Positions 51,429 to 60,014 of a DNA stretch of 64,000 bases are shown here, in pieces. The notes beneath the pieces are model-generated. The model did not search any database. It saw only the letters and a list, made by a program, of their open reading frames with translations, and was not told the origin of the DNA. The DNA lies in assembly GCF_002806995.1 (NCBI RefSeq), contig NZ_NIHE01000003.1:425540-489539 (forward strand), in the 5' to 3' direction. The position numbers and the translations under genes are program-made. This stretch comes from Confluentibacter lentus. Lineage in GTDB: Bacteria > Bacteroidota > Bacteroidia > Flavobacteriales > Flavobacteriaceae. Every line of letters starts with the position of its first letter. The stretch's first letter is position 1.

Positions 51429-53345
51429 ATGAAATCAAAAAATTGCATATTAATTTATTTTGCTTTGATGTTGAACTTGGTGGTATTGGCTCAACAAGGA
51501 AAACAAAAAAGAGCGGATACATTATTTAATAAGTTTTCATTTGTTAAAGCTGCAGAAGTATATCAAGACCTTATTAGAAATAATTATAATAAGGACTATG
51601 CTACCAGACAATTAGCAGATTGCTATGCCTATCTTAGAGATCCAAATAGAGCTACTAGATATTATAAACAAGTCGTTAATCAAAAAGATGTACCTATAGA
51701 ATATTATTATAAATATGCACAAGCCTTGAGAGGTATAAAAGATTATGATGAATCACGGATTTGGCTAGAACGGTTTAAAGATTCTGGTGGTGTTGCCAAT
51801 ACAGACAATTTTGAGAGAGATATTGACTTCATAAGCAATGTTTTTAACTCAAAACAGCAATATTTTTTGAACAGAATAAGATTCAATACAGCGTTTAGCG
51901 ATTTTGGTGCTATTGAATATCATGGGAAAATTTACTTTAGCTCTTCCAGAGATGAAGGTGTATCCATAAAACGGCTTTACGGCTGGAACGAACAACCTTT
52001 TTTAGACGTATATGTGACTGATAAAGACACTAAAAAGCAAGTAGATTTTACATCTAAATTAAAAGGTGATGTGAATTCAATCTATCATGATGGTCCTATT
52101 GCCATAACAAATGATGGTCGTACTATGTATTTTTCCAGAAATAATGCCAATGAGTTAGGAAAGGAAATCGATAAAAATGGCATTAGCAATGTTAAGATTT
52201 ATAGAGCTACATTAAGAGATAGTTTGTGGACGGATATTGAAGATTTATCAATAAACAATAAAGAGTATTCTACACAGCATCCTGCTTTAAGTCCAGATAA
52301 TACAAAATTATATTTCACGTCAGATATGCCTGGAGGATTTGGCGGATCAGATATCTATGTAGTAGATATCAATCCTGATGGCACTTTTGGCACACCAAAA
52401 AACCTAGGAAACGTTGTAAATACTAAAAATACTGAAGGGACACCTTTTATCAATAATGAAGGTACTTTATTTTTTGCTTCAGATGGACATTTAGGCATTG
52501 GCTTATTAGATATTTTCGGAACTATTGCAGATGAAAATGGAAATATTACAAATGTGCTTAACCTTGGTGTACCAATAAATTCAAATAAAGACGATTTTTC
52601 GTTTAATATGAATGCCGATGGTCTTACTGGCTATTTTTCTTCTAACAGGCAAGGTGGCAGAGGCGATGACGATATATATAGTTACTATAGAGTACCCTTA
52701 TTAAATGTAAAAGGAACTGTTATAGATGCCATCAACACAAGGCCAATTCCTAATGCTATAATTACCCTTTATGATGATAAAGAAAATAAAATAGCAGATA
52801 TGGTGACAGATGAAAATGGAAACTATTCAATTAATATTGATAGAAATAAAGATTATAAAATTGTTGCCAGTCAAGATAAATACATTGATGATTATAGAGT
52901 ATTTACTTCTAAAAACTTAAAAAGTATAGAATCTATAATTACGGCTAACTTAATTTTAAATCCAGTACAAAATGTTGTGAAATTAGCTGAATTAAATACT
53001 ATTTATTTTGATTATGATAAGTACAACATACGTCCAGATGCCGCTTTAGAACTAGATAAAATTGTTAATCTAATGAAAAATAATTATCCTGAAATGGTAA
53101 TACGCATAGAATCCCATACAGACTCTCGAGGAGAATTATCATACAATGATAAACTATCTATAGACAGAGCTAATGCAACTTATGAATATTTAGTATCTAA
53201 AGGCATTGATGTTTCTAGAATTACCGAACATGAAGGTTTTGGTGAACGCAGATTAACAAATGGTTGTGAAGATGGTGAAACGTGCGAAGAAGATGATCAT
53301 CAATTAAACAGACGTACGGATTTTATTATTGTTAAAATGGAATAA
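51429..53345 (+). CDS. PorE-like OmpA-family protein, copy 1
   Basis: A 638-residue periplasmic or outer-membrane protein with signal peptide (to about residue 22). In order: TPR-like helices (KAAEVYQDLIRNNYNKDYAT, ADCYAYLRDPNRATRYYKQV), about 30-120; a WD40-like PD40 beta-propeller, about 150-420 (LSPDNTKLYFTSDMPGGFGG); a carboxypeptidase-regulatory-like domain (KGTVIDAINTRPIPNAIITL), about 430-510; and an OmpA peptidoglycan-binding domain (ESHTDSRGELSYNDKLSIDR), about 530-638. This order matches PorE of T9SS, which anchors the system to peptidoglycan. It starts 17 bp after sprF. A paralog follows directly. Confidence 0.9.
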   Translation: MKSKNCILIYFALMLNLVVLAQQGKQKRADTLFNKFSFVKAAEVYQDLIRNNYNKDYATRQLADCYAYLRDPNRATRYYKQVVNQKDVPIEYYYKYAQALRGIKDYDESRIWLERFKDSGGVANTDNFERDIDFISNVFNSKQQYFLNRIRFNTAFSDFGAIEYHGKIYFSSSRDEGVSIKRLYGWNEQPFLDVYVTDKDTKKQVDFTSKLKGDVNSIYHDGPIAITNDGRTMYFSRNNANELGKEIDKNGISNVKIYRATLRDSLWTDIEDLSINNKEYSTQHPALSPDNTKLYFTSDMPGGFGGSDIYVVDINPDGTFGTPKNLGNVVNTKNTEGTPFINNEGTLFFASDGHLGIGLLDIFGTIADENGNITNVLNLGVPINSNKDDFSFNMNADGLTGYFSSNRQGGRGDDDIYSYYRVPLLNVKGTVIDAINTRPIPNAIITLYDDKENKIADMVTDENGNYSINIDRNKDYKIVASQDKYIDDYRVFTSKNLKSIESIITANLILNPVQNVVKLAELNTIYFDYDKYNIRPDAALELDKIVNLMKNNYPEMVIRIESHTDSRGELSYNDKLSIDRANATYEYLVSKGIDVSRITEHEGFGERRLTNGCEDGETCEEDDHQLNRRTDFIIVKME

Positions 53346-53430
53346 AATATTAATATAACATCATCATATTTATATTAAATAATAAAAAAATGTCTTGTTT
53401 AACAAGTTGTTTTTAATTAAAAATAGCCCC

Positions 53431-55344
53431 ATGAAATTAAAAAATTACATATTAGTTTGTTTAGTATTAATTATAAGCATGCATTCATTTGCTCAATCCG
53501 GTTTACAAAAGAAAGCTGATAATTTATTTAACAAGTTTTCATTTTATAACGCTATTGAAGTATATGAAGACCTAATAAATAAAAATTATAATTCAGATTA
53601 TAACACACGCCAATTAGCAGATTGTTACGCCTATTTAAGAAACCCTGAAACCGCCGTTATCCATTATAAAAACGTTGTTGAACAACCAAATGTTCCTGTG
53701 GAATATTATTATAAGTATAGCGAAGCTTTAAGAGGTATTAAAGATTATGATGAATCCAGAGTTTGGATGAAAAAATTCAAAGATGCAGGTGGCGTTTTAA
53801 ATGACGACAAATTATCTAAAGATGCCGATTTTATAACAGCTGTATTCAATGCCAAACAACAGTATTTTTTTTCTGAAGTAAAATTTAATTCCAAAAACAG
53901 TGATTTTGGTGCTTATGAGCGTGACGGTAATGTTTATTTTGCTTCGTCTGCTGATGAAGGTGTTTCAACAAAACACGTATATGGATGGAACAACCAACCA
54001 TTTTTAGATGTGTATGTTACTGTAAAAAATAGCGATACCATCATTCACCATAAATCCAAAATAAAAGGAAAAATCAATTCCAATTATCATGATGGACCAA
54101 TAACCATTTCAAAAGATGGCAAAACAATGTATTTTTCTAGAACCAATTTCATTAAAAATGAATTGAAGAAAGATAAAAATGGCATCAGTAATTTGAAAAT
54201 ATACAAGGCCACGTTTGTAGAAGATTCTTGGGAAAACATTGAAGAACTCAGTATTAATAGTGATGACTATTCCGTTGGGCATCCAGCGTTAAGCAGTGAT
54301 GGTAGTAAATTATATTTTGCTTCAGATATGCCGGGAGGTTTAGGCGGCACCGATATTTATTATGTAGATATAAATACCGATGGTTCTTTAGGAACTCCGA
54401 AAAACTTAGGAAATATAGTAAACACCAATAAAAACGAAGTGTTCCCTTTTGTTAATAATGAAGATGTGCTTTTCTTTTCGTCTGATGGCCATGTGGGTTT
54501 GGGACTTTTAGATATTTTTGGAACGGTTTCAGATAATAATAATATCGTTAACGTTCTTAATTTAGGCGTTCCTGTTAATTCAAATAAAGATGATTTTTCA
54601 TTTTTTATGAATGATGACGGGTTAACGGGATATATCGCTTCAAACAGAGACGGTGGCGTTGGCGATGATGATATTTATGCGTACCACAGGCTGCCAGAGC
54701 TAAAAGTTGAAGGAAATATTACCGATGCTTCTACAGGTAAACCCATCGCCAATGCTACAGTTACTTTATTAGATGCCAATGGCAATGAACTTGCAAAAGT
54801 AGTAGCCGATGAAAATGGACATTATGATATTAATATAGACCGCGATGCTGATTATTTCTTAAAAGTTGATAACGAAAATTATAAGGACACGACCATTCCT
54901 GTAACCTCTAAAGGCATTGACAATAAGGTTACCAGTATTAGAAAAGATATTCAATTAACTCCGATTGAAAAGGAACTTCCGATTAAAGAATTAAATACTA
55001 TTTATTTTGATTTTGATAAATATCATATCAATAAGGATAGTTCAAAAGCATTGGATGGTATTGTTGATATGATGATGAATCAATATCCCTCCATATCCAT
55101 CAAAATTGAATCGCATACCGATTCCAGAGGTCCAGCTTTATACAACGATAGATTGTCTCAAGAACGTGCTAAATCGACCTATGATTATTTAATATCTAAA
55201 GGTGTGCCTGCTTCAAGAATTATAGAACACAAAGGTTATGGTGAAGGTCAACTAACCAATGATTGTAATGGAACCGTGCCATGTACTGAAGCACAACATC
55301 AATTAAACAGACGTACCCAATTTATAGTTATAGAAATTAAATAA
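53431..55344 (+). CDS. PorE-like OmpA-family protein, copy 2
   Basis: A 637-residue paralog of the preceding protein with the same domain order and long stretches of identity (FNKFSFYNAIEVYEDLINKN, QLADCYAYLRNPETA, YGWNNQPFLDVYVT, SDMPGGLGGTDIYYVDIN, ESHTDSRGPALYNDRLSQER). The start at ATG 53431 begins the signal peptide MKLKNYILVCLVLIISMHSFA; an in-frame TTG at 53395 is rejected. It is 85 bp after copy 1 and followed by a terminator, so it closes the T9SS locus. The duplication suggests divergence of partner specificity. Confidence 0.9.
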   Translation: MKLKNYILVCLVLIISMHSFAQSGLQKKADNLFNKFSFYNAIEVYEDLINKNYNSDYNTRQLADCYAYLRNPETAVIHYKNVVEQPNVPVEYYYKYSEALRGIKDYDESRVWMKKFKDAGGVLNDDKLSKDADFITAVFNAKQQYFFSEVKFNSKNSDFGAYERDGNVYFASSADEGVSTKHVYGWNNQPFLDVYVTVKNSDTIIHHKSKIKGKINSNYHDGPITISKDGKTMYFSRTNFIKNELKKDKNGISNLKIYKATFVEDSWENIEELSINSDDYSVGHPALSSDGSKLYFASDMPGGLGGTDIYYVDINTDGSLGTPKNLGNIVNTNKNEVFPFVNNEDVLFFSSDGHVGLGLLDIFGTVSDNNNIVNVLNLGVPVNSNKDDFSFFMNDDGLTGYIASNRDGGVGDDDIYAYHRLPELKVEGNITDASTGKPIANATVTLLDANGNELAKVVADENGHYDINIDRDADYFLKVDNENYKDTTIPVTSKGIDNKVTSIRKDIQLTPIEKELPIKELNTIYFDFDKYHINKDSSKALDGIVDMMMNQYPSISIKIESHTDSRGPALYNDRLSQERAKSTYDYLISKGVPASRIIEHKGYGEGQLTNDCNGTVPCTEAQHQLNRRTQFIVIEIK

Positions 55345-55371
55345 GCCAAAATTCAATAATAATTAGTGTTT

Positions 55372-55408
55372 AAAACCCATTAACATTTTTTTTGCTAATG
55401 GGTTTTTA
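55372..55408 (+). terminator. Terminator of the T9SS locus
   Basis: AAAACCCATTA and TAATGGGTTTTT pair across a T-rich loop, followed by T residues. Confidence 0.8.
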
Positions 55409-55437
55409 TTTATATTTATTCCTTCATAATTTATATT

Positions 55438-55822
55438 ATGGGCTATTCAGAATTAATGTATATACATCTACTAACGGTTATTCCTTGTTTTTTTATAGGA
55501 ACTATAGTGTTGTTAATAAAAAAAGGAACCATTATTCATAAAGAATTAGGAAGGATTTATATGTTACTTATACTAATTACAGCAGTAATAACCTTATTCA
55601 TGCCTGCCCAAGTTGGTCCAAAATTTTTTAATCACTTTGGATGGATTCATAGCTTTAGTTTTCTAACTATTTACACCGTTCCAACGGCCTACCTAGCTAT
55701 TAAAAAAATGAAATGTAAAATCGCATAAACGGAAAATGATTTTACTTTATTTTGGGGCTATAATAATTGCTGGTGGATTTACTTTAGCGCCAGGAAGGTA
55801 CTTAAACAATCTACTGTTTTAA
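55438..55822 (+). pseudogene. DUF2306 membrane protein gene split by a frameshift
   Basis: The first part (ATG at 55438 to TAA at 55728, 96 residues) has the family's N-terminal features: HKELGRIYMLLILITAVITL, MPAQVGPKFFNHFGWIHSFS and YTVPTAYLAIKK, then ends abnormally. In the +1 frame, 55712-55822 encodes NVKSHKRKMILLYFGAIIIA and GGFTLAPGRYLNNLLF, the expected C-terminal helix and tail of the same family. Removing one base at about 55708-55713 (for instance one A of ATGAAATG) gives a continuous product of about 127 residues with four helices. The family's function is unknown. It is either a recent loss-of-function or a sequencing error. Confidence 0.82.
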
Positions 55823-55826
55823 ATTA

Positions 55827-55858
55827 AAAAATCTTCTCCTTTTACAGAGAAGATTTTA
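55827..55858. terminator. Bidirectional terminator after the DUF2306 gene
   Basis: AAAATCTTCTC and GAGAAGATTTT pair around an eight-base loop, with A-rich and T-rich flanks. It could also stop the minus-strand CAP gene, though 90 bp past its end. Confidence 0.8.
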
Positions 55859-55948
55859 TACCTAAAGCTAAATTCAATAACAAATAAGTTATTATATAAC
55901 CCTTTAAACAAAAAGTTTATGTTTTTAAATCTTTTAATCTGATTGATT

Positions 55949-56443
55949 TTATTTTTTTATAAATATGTTGGTATAATACCATTTACCATCTGTTCCTTTT
56001 TCAGCTGAAATATCAAAATTTGTAAAGTCACCTTCAATATTCGCTTTATGGCTTTCGCTTTTTATCCAAGCATTAACTAAAGACTGCGCCGTAGTATAAC
56101 CTTTTGCTACGTTTTCAGAAACCTTTAATGCACCAGCATTTTGCTTTAAAAAATTACTTCTTTCATAAAAATAATCGTGCGAAATTGTTTGGGTTTCCAC
56201 CATATAATCTGTGTGGCTATAAGCTTGTGACTTAATTAAATCCATATTCTTTAAAGGATTTAATCCAACCGACAATCTATGGTTATTAATAAGTTCTAAA
56301 ATTTCCAATTCAAATGATGTTGGTGCTGGAATGACTAGATCAGCCGTAATCATTTCTGCTTTGTCATCTATGCTGTCTGTTGAGCATGAAAAGCTCAAAA
56401 CAGCTAACAATGCTACGAATAGCAGCTTAGTTAATAACTTCAT
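55949..56443 (-). CDS. CAP (SCP/PR1)-domain lipoprotein
   Basis: A 164-residue protein with a lipoprotein signal, MKLLTKLLFVALLAVLSFSC, cysteine at residue 20. The CAP domain occupies about 45-164: ILELINNHRLSVGLNPLKNM, the first histidine in YSHTDYMVETQTISHDYFY, then GYTTAQSLVNAWIKSESHKA with the second histidine, and YYTNIFIKK as the final strand. The four-residue CAP cavity is therefore intact. Bacterial CAP proteins bind lipids or, in some cases, cleave peptides; no role is proven. It is a single-gene unit on the minus strand. Confidence 0.85.
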   Translation of the reverse strand: MKLLTKLLFVALLAVLSFSCSTDSIDDKAEMITADLVIPAPTSFELEILELINNHRLSVGLNPLKNMDLIKSQAYSHTDYMVETQTISHDYFYERSNFLKQNAGALKVSENVAKGYTTAQSLVNAWIKSESHKANIEGDFTNFDISAEKGTDGKWYYTNIFIKK

Positions 56444-56518
56444 AGGTTAAGTATTTAGATTTGGGTACTATAAATTTACCACCCTAACCCTGAAGAGAAT
56501 GTTAATGAAATGTTAAAA

Positions 56519-56564
56519 TCGATTAAAAACAAGCATTATAACGTTTTTAAATGCTTTTAATCGA
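56519..56564. promoter_or_regulatory. Imperfect inverted repeat between the CAP gene and pdxH
   Basis: TCGATTAAAA-ACA-AGCAT (56519-56536) pairs with ATGCTTTTAATCGA (56551-56564), with a short bulge. Both flanking genes are on the minus strand, so it lies downstream of pdxH and upstream of the CAP gene. It may be a terminator for the former, without a T-run, or an operator for the latter. Confidence 0.4.
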
Positions 56565-56609
56565 CGAAATACATTTTTAAGTGTAAAAATTAAGCATTTA
56601 AACGTTGTT

Positions 56610-57254
56610 TTAAGGAGATAATCGATTAATTAACCAATTATAATCGTTTTGAAGTGTGTATCTAATTCTATCATGAAGCCTGTTAGGCCTGCCTTGCCAA
56701 AATTCCATTTCAACAGGTTTTATAATGTAACCACCCCAATTTTTTGGCCGTGGTATTTCCTTGCCTTCATAGTCCTTTTCAAGTTTTCTTAATTGTTGTT
56801 CAAGCACGTCTTTACTTTCAACAACTTGACTCTGGTTAGACACCAAAGCACCTAATTGGCTACCTCGCGGTCTGGATTCAAAATAACCATCGCTTAAGTT
56901 TTCTGCAATTTTTTCGGCTTTTCCTTTAATAATGATTTGACGTTCGGCAGCTTGCCAAAAAAAAGACAAACAAACATTTGGGTTTGCAGCTATGGCTTTT
57001 CCTTTTTCACTTTCATAATTGGTGTAGAAAATAAAACCTTCATAGGTGTATTTTTTAAGCAGCACCACCCTACTTTTCGGATATCCATCTAAGCCTATTG
57101 TAGATATGGTCATGGCATTGGTTTCGCCCGCAAATAATGCATCCGCTTCATGAAACCATGTTTTAAACAATTCCATAGGGTTTTCTGGCACATTGCTTTC
57201 CAACAATTCGTGCTTCTCATAAGATTTTCGGTAATTACTTAAGTCGTTGTCCAT
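56610..57254 (-). CDS. pdxH: Pyridoxamine 5-prime-phosphate oxidase
   Basis: An FMN enzyme that oxidises pyridoxine or pyridoxamine phosphate to pyridoxal phosphate. The FMN-binding segments are SKSRVVLLKKYTYEGFIFYT-like residues at about 55-80, QAAERQIIIKGKAEKI, and the C-terminal EFWQGRPNRLHDRIRY, which is the PdxH signature. The start is placed at MDNDLSNYRK (57254); ATG at 57263 would add three residues. Length 214 residues is normal. The upstream gap is AT-rich and holds the divergent promoter of the 57346 gene. Confidence 0.95.
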   Translation of the reverse strand: MDNDLSNYRKSYEKHELLESNVPENPMELFKTWFHEADALFAGETNAMTISTIGLDGYPKSRVVLLKKYTYEGFIFYTNYESEKGKAIAANPNVCLSFFWQAAERQIIIKGKAEKIAENLSDGYFESRPRGSQLGALVSNQSQVVESKDVLEQQLRKLEKDYEGKEIPRPKNWGGYIIKPVEMEFWQGRPNRLHDRIRYTLQNDYNWLINRLSP

Positions 57255-57297
57255 AGTACACAAAATAACAAAATTTTAAATTCTAAAAATTAAATTT

Positions 57298-57325
57298 TTG
57301 TGATAATAAAAAACTTGTAAATTTA
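57298..57325 (+). promoter_or_regulatory. Promoter of the small STAS-like gene at 57346
   Basis: TTG at 57298-57300, a 17-bp spacer and TAAATTTA at 57318-57325 (seven of eight against TAnnTTTG). Transcription would begin near 57332, about 14 bp before the ATG. Confidence 0.55.
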
Positions 57326-57345
57326 ACATACCCTAAAACATTATC

Positions 57346-57759
57346 ATGAAATTCGAACAATCTGCACATTTTAAAACCTTAAAATCACATAAACTCGCCT
57401 TGTATTTTGGTGATTTTTATTTCTGCGAAAAATTTTTTATTGCTGAAGTCGATGAAGGGATTCATTTTGATTGGGACATGATAAAGCAAGTCATGGATAA
57501 ATTGGTTGAATTTTATGGTGATGGGATTAAACTAGGCTACATCTCCAACAGAGTGAATTCTTATTCAATAAATCCGCAAACTTGGATTAAAGTAGATTCG
57601 GAATACAATATTATTGTTGCCAGTGCTGTTGTCACCTATAGCAATATCGCTTTTATGAATGCCACACTTGAAAAAAGGTTTTATAAACGAAGTATTAAAA
57701 GATGTCTTTCTTTAGAAGAAGCCATCGATTGGATATTAAATATTAAAGAACTCAACTAA
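57346..57759 (+). CDS. Small protein of unknown function, possibly STAS/SpoIIAA-like
   Basis: A 137-residue cytoplasmic protein. Alternating strands and helices (LALYFGDFYFCEKFFIAEV, KQVMDKLVEFYGDGIKLGYI, YNIIVASAVVTYSNIAFMNA, LSLEEAIDWILNIKEL) resemble the SpoIIAA/STAS-like proteins seen in Bacteroidetes, but I cannot point to a functional motif. It overlaps the end of the convergent rnz gene by four bases. With the gene at 58739 it places a possible STAS-like protein on each side of ribonuclease Z. Confidence 0.6.
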   Translation: MKFEQSAHFKTLKSHKLALYFGDFYFCEKFFIAEVDEGIHFDWDMIKQVMDKLVEFYGDGIKLGYISNRVNSYSINPQTWIKVDSEYNIIVASAVVTYSNIAFMNATLEKRFYKRSIKRCLSLEEAIDWILNIKELN

Positions 57760-58661
57760 AACTCAAATACTTTTCCGTCTTCGCTCAATTCCACACGATC
57801 GAATATCTCCAGAGCTTCCTCCTTGAAGGCATTTAAACCATCGTAGCGCGTGGAATAATGCCCTAACAACAAAAGCCCCGCTTTGGCTTTTTTTGCTATT
57901 CTCGCAGCTTCTTTTGCAGTAGAATGCTTTGTTTTAGGCGCTAAGTTAGCATGCTTCTCTAAAAAAGTAGATTCATGATACAATACATCAACCTTGTTAA
58001 TGATAGGTACAATATCTTCTTTATAAGTGGTATCACTACAAAACGCATAACTCTTTGGCTTTGCACTGGGCAGAGTTACTGTTTTATTCTTTATCAATGA
58101 CCCATCTTCACTCAACACATCAAACCCTTGCTTTAATTTTCTGTAATAGGCTATATTAATATTGGCATCTTCAACAGCATCTATATCCAATCGCCTATCC
58201 CCTTCTTTTTCCTTAAAAAGAAAACCATTGGTATAAATCCTATGGTCAAGTGGAATGGTGTAAACCTCAATACTTTCGTCTTCAAAAATCAATTCGGATT
58301 CCGTTGATGTAAGTTCATGAAAAATCAAATTATAATTAGTCCACGAATCGGCTAATTTCATTTGAAGTGTTACTATTTCCTTAATACCTAATGGCCCATA
58401 AATATGTAAATCTGTTTCTCTAGTAAGCAGTCTGAATGTAGATATTAATCCAACCAACCCAAAAAAATGATCGCCATGTAAATGGGAAATAAAAACATGC
58501 TTGATGCGATTGAATTTTATTTTGTGCTTTCTTAAATGAATCTGGGTACCTTCCCCACAATCAATTAAAAACATATGATTGCTTATTTCCAGCACTTGAG
58601 ATGTTGTATTTGTGAGAGCTCTTGGGGTGGCACTATAACAACCTAATATGGTTAACTTCAT
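57756..58661 (-). CDS. rnz: Ribonuclease Z
   Basis: Removes the 3-prime trailer from tRNA precursors. It is a metallo-beta-lactamase-fold nuclease: the main zinc motif is FISHLHGDHFFGL (about residues 60-72), with the other ligands in YAFCSDTTYKEDI and LLGHYSTRYDG, and the TKHSTAKEAARIAKKA helix that is typical of RNase Z. The N-terminal LTILGCYSATPRALTNTTSQ matches the short ElaC type; 301 residues is standard. It is downstream of pyrR-pyrB and the STAS-like gene, after a repeat-bearing gap of 77 bp. Confidence 0.94.
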   Translation of the reverse strand: MKLTILGCYSATPRALTNTTSQVLEISNHMFLIDCGEGTQIHLRKHKIKFNRIKHVFISHLHGDHFFGLVGLISTFRLLTRETDLHIYGPLGIKEIVTLQMKLADSWTNYNLIFHELTSTESELIFEDESIEVYTIPLDHRIYTNGFLFKEKEGDRRLDIDAVEDANINIAYYRKLKQGFDVLSEDGSLIKNKTVTLPSAKPKSYAFCSDTTYKEDIVPIINKVDVLYHESTFLEKHANLAPKTKHSTAKEAARIAKKAKAGLLLLGHYSTRYDGLNAFKEEALEIFDRVELSEDGKVFEF

Positions 58662-58738
58662 TATTGTGAGTTGTTAAGTTGTTTGGTTATTTGGTCGTGT
58701 CAGCTAATCGACAAACAACTAAACAACAAACTGTTTTT
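58662..58738. repeat. Degenerate short repeat and imperfect hairpin between rnz and the STAS-like gene
   Basis: The minus strand carries CAAATAAC/CAAACAAC/TTAACAAC-type units, and the plus strand AACAACT AAACAAC, with a spacing near 7 bp. The arms share AGTTGTTTG in inverted orientation around a central TCAGCTAATCG. It resembles the other 7-bp-spaced intergenic repeats in the window. Confidence 0.45.
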
Positions 58739-59071
58739 TTAAAAATCTAAATCGCGTTCCATGTCTTCCATTTCAATGATATCATAGGCTTCTTGAACTG
58801 TTGGTACGACGATGATCTCATCGGGAACTTCATCTAAGTTCACCTTATCTGAAACAATAACAAACGACTGTTTTGAAGCTCTGTGAGTATTGGATAATTC
58901 CAAAAACTCAAGAATATCTTGAATAGTTAATGCGCGAAGTGTTGAAAGACTAACAATAATATTATTGTTTTTAAACTTTGGGTACAAGCTTTGGATTTTC
59001 TTTACTAACTCTACAATAGTCGCCTTCTCTTGGGTGATGATTGAAATATTTCCGTCTTGATCTAAAATCAT
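58739..59071 (-). CDS. Small protein of unknown function, possibly STAS-like, in the pyr-rnz cluster
   Basis: A 110-residue acidic protein. It begins MILDQDGNISIITQEKATIV and continues with NNNIIVSLSTLRALTIQDIL and FVIVSDKVNLDEVPDEIIVV, a pattern of strand-helix repeats like the STAS fold, and ends in the acidic tail MEDMERDLDF. It lies between pyrB (4 bp after its stop) and rnz, an arrangement I know as conserved in flavobacteria, where it is sometimes mislabelled ribonuclease Z. Function unknown. Confidence 0.65.
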   Translation of the reverse strand: MILDQDGNISIITQEKATIVELVKKIQSLYPKFKNNNIIVSLSTLRALTIQDILEFLELSNTHRASKQSFVIVSDKVNLDEVPDEIIVVPTVQEAYDIIEMEDMERDLDF

Positions 59072-59074
59072 AAT

Positions 59075-60004
59075 CTACTGTTTAATTTTCGAAGCTAATA
59101 AATATATAACCGCCATCCTAATCGCTACGCCATTTTGAACTTGATTTAATATAATGGACTGTTTGGAATCTGCCACATCACTCGTTATTTCCACACCTCT
59201 ATTTATAGGTCCAGGATGCATGATAACAATCTCTTTATCCAATGAATCTAAAAGCTCTTTATTAACGCCGAATTGTTGTGTATATTCTCTGGTTGAAGGA
59301 AAATAATTGATGTCCATCCGTTCGTTTTGCACGCGTAACATATTTGCTACATCACACCAATTCAATGCTTTAATTAAATCCGTTTCAACCTTTACTCCAA
59401 GTTTATCAATGTATTTTGGAATCAAGGTTTTTGGACCACAAACCATCACTTGGGCCCCTTGAAGTTGTAGTGCAAATATATTTGAAAGGGCAACTCTGCT
59501 ATGTAAAATATCGCCCACAATAACCACTTTTTTCCCTTTCACTTCGCCCAGAGTTTCTCTAATAGAATACGAATCCAATAAGGCTTGTGTTGGATGTTCA
59601 TGGGCACCATCACCGGCATTTATAATACTTGCTTTTACGTGTTTGGATAAAAACACACCAGCGCCAGGATTGGGATGGCGCATCACTACCATGTCCACTT
59701 TCATGGAAAGAATATTATTGACGGTATCTATAAGTGTTTCTCCTTTTTTAACTGACGATTGCGATGATGAAAAATTAAGGACATCCGCAGATAAACGTTT
59801 TTCGGCTAATTCAAAGGATAACTTGGTTCTGGTGGAGTTTTCAAAAAACAGATTGGCGATGGTAATATCTCGAAGCGAAGGCACTTTTTTAATGGGTCTG
59901 TTAATCACTTCCTTAAAGTGATCAGCAGTTTCAAAAATAAGTTGAATATCTTCTTTGTTAAGATATTTAATTCCTAATAAGTGGTTAACACTTAATTCGC
60001 TCAT
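59075..60004 (-). CDS. pyrB: Aspartate carbamoyltransferase, catalytic subunit
   Basis: Forms N-carbamoyl-aspartate, the committed step of pyrimidine synthesis. The carbamoyl-phosphate motif is FENSTRTKLSFELA, followed by GDGAHEHPTQALLDSYSI, DILHSRVALSN, and the aspartate-binding HPGPINRGVEI near the C-terminus. Length 309 residues is normal for the catalytic chain; no regulatory-chain gene (pyrI) is next to it. It begins 10 bp after the pyrR stop, so the two are one transcript. Confidence 0.96.
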   Translation of the reverse strand: MSELSVNHLLGIKYLNKEDIQLIFETADHFKEVINRPIKKVPSLRDITIANLFFENSTRTKLSFELAEKRLSADVLNFSSSQSSVKKGETLIDTVNNILSMKVDMVVMRHPNPGAGVFLSKHVKASIINAGDGAHEHPTQALLDSYSIRETLGEVKGKKVVIVGDILHSRVALSNIFALQLQGAQVMVCGPKTLIPKYIDKLGVKVETDLIKALNWCDVANMLRVQNERMDINYFPSTREYTQQFGVNKELLDSLDKEIVIMHPGPINRGVEITSDVADSKQSIILNQVQNGVAIRMAVIYLLASKIKQ

Positions 60005-60014
60005 AGGTCATTCG

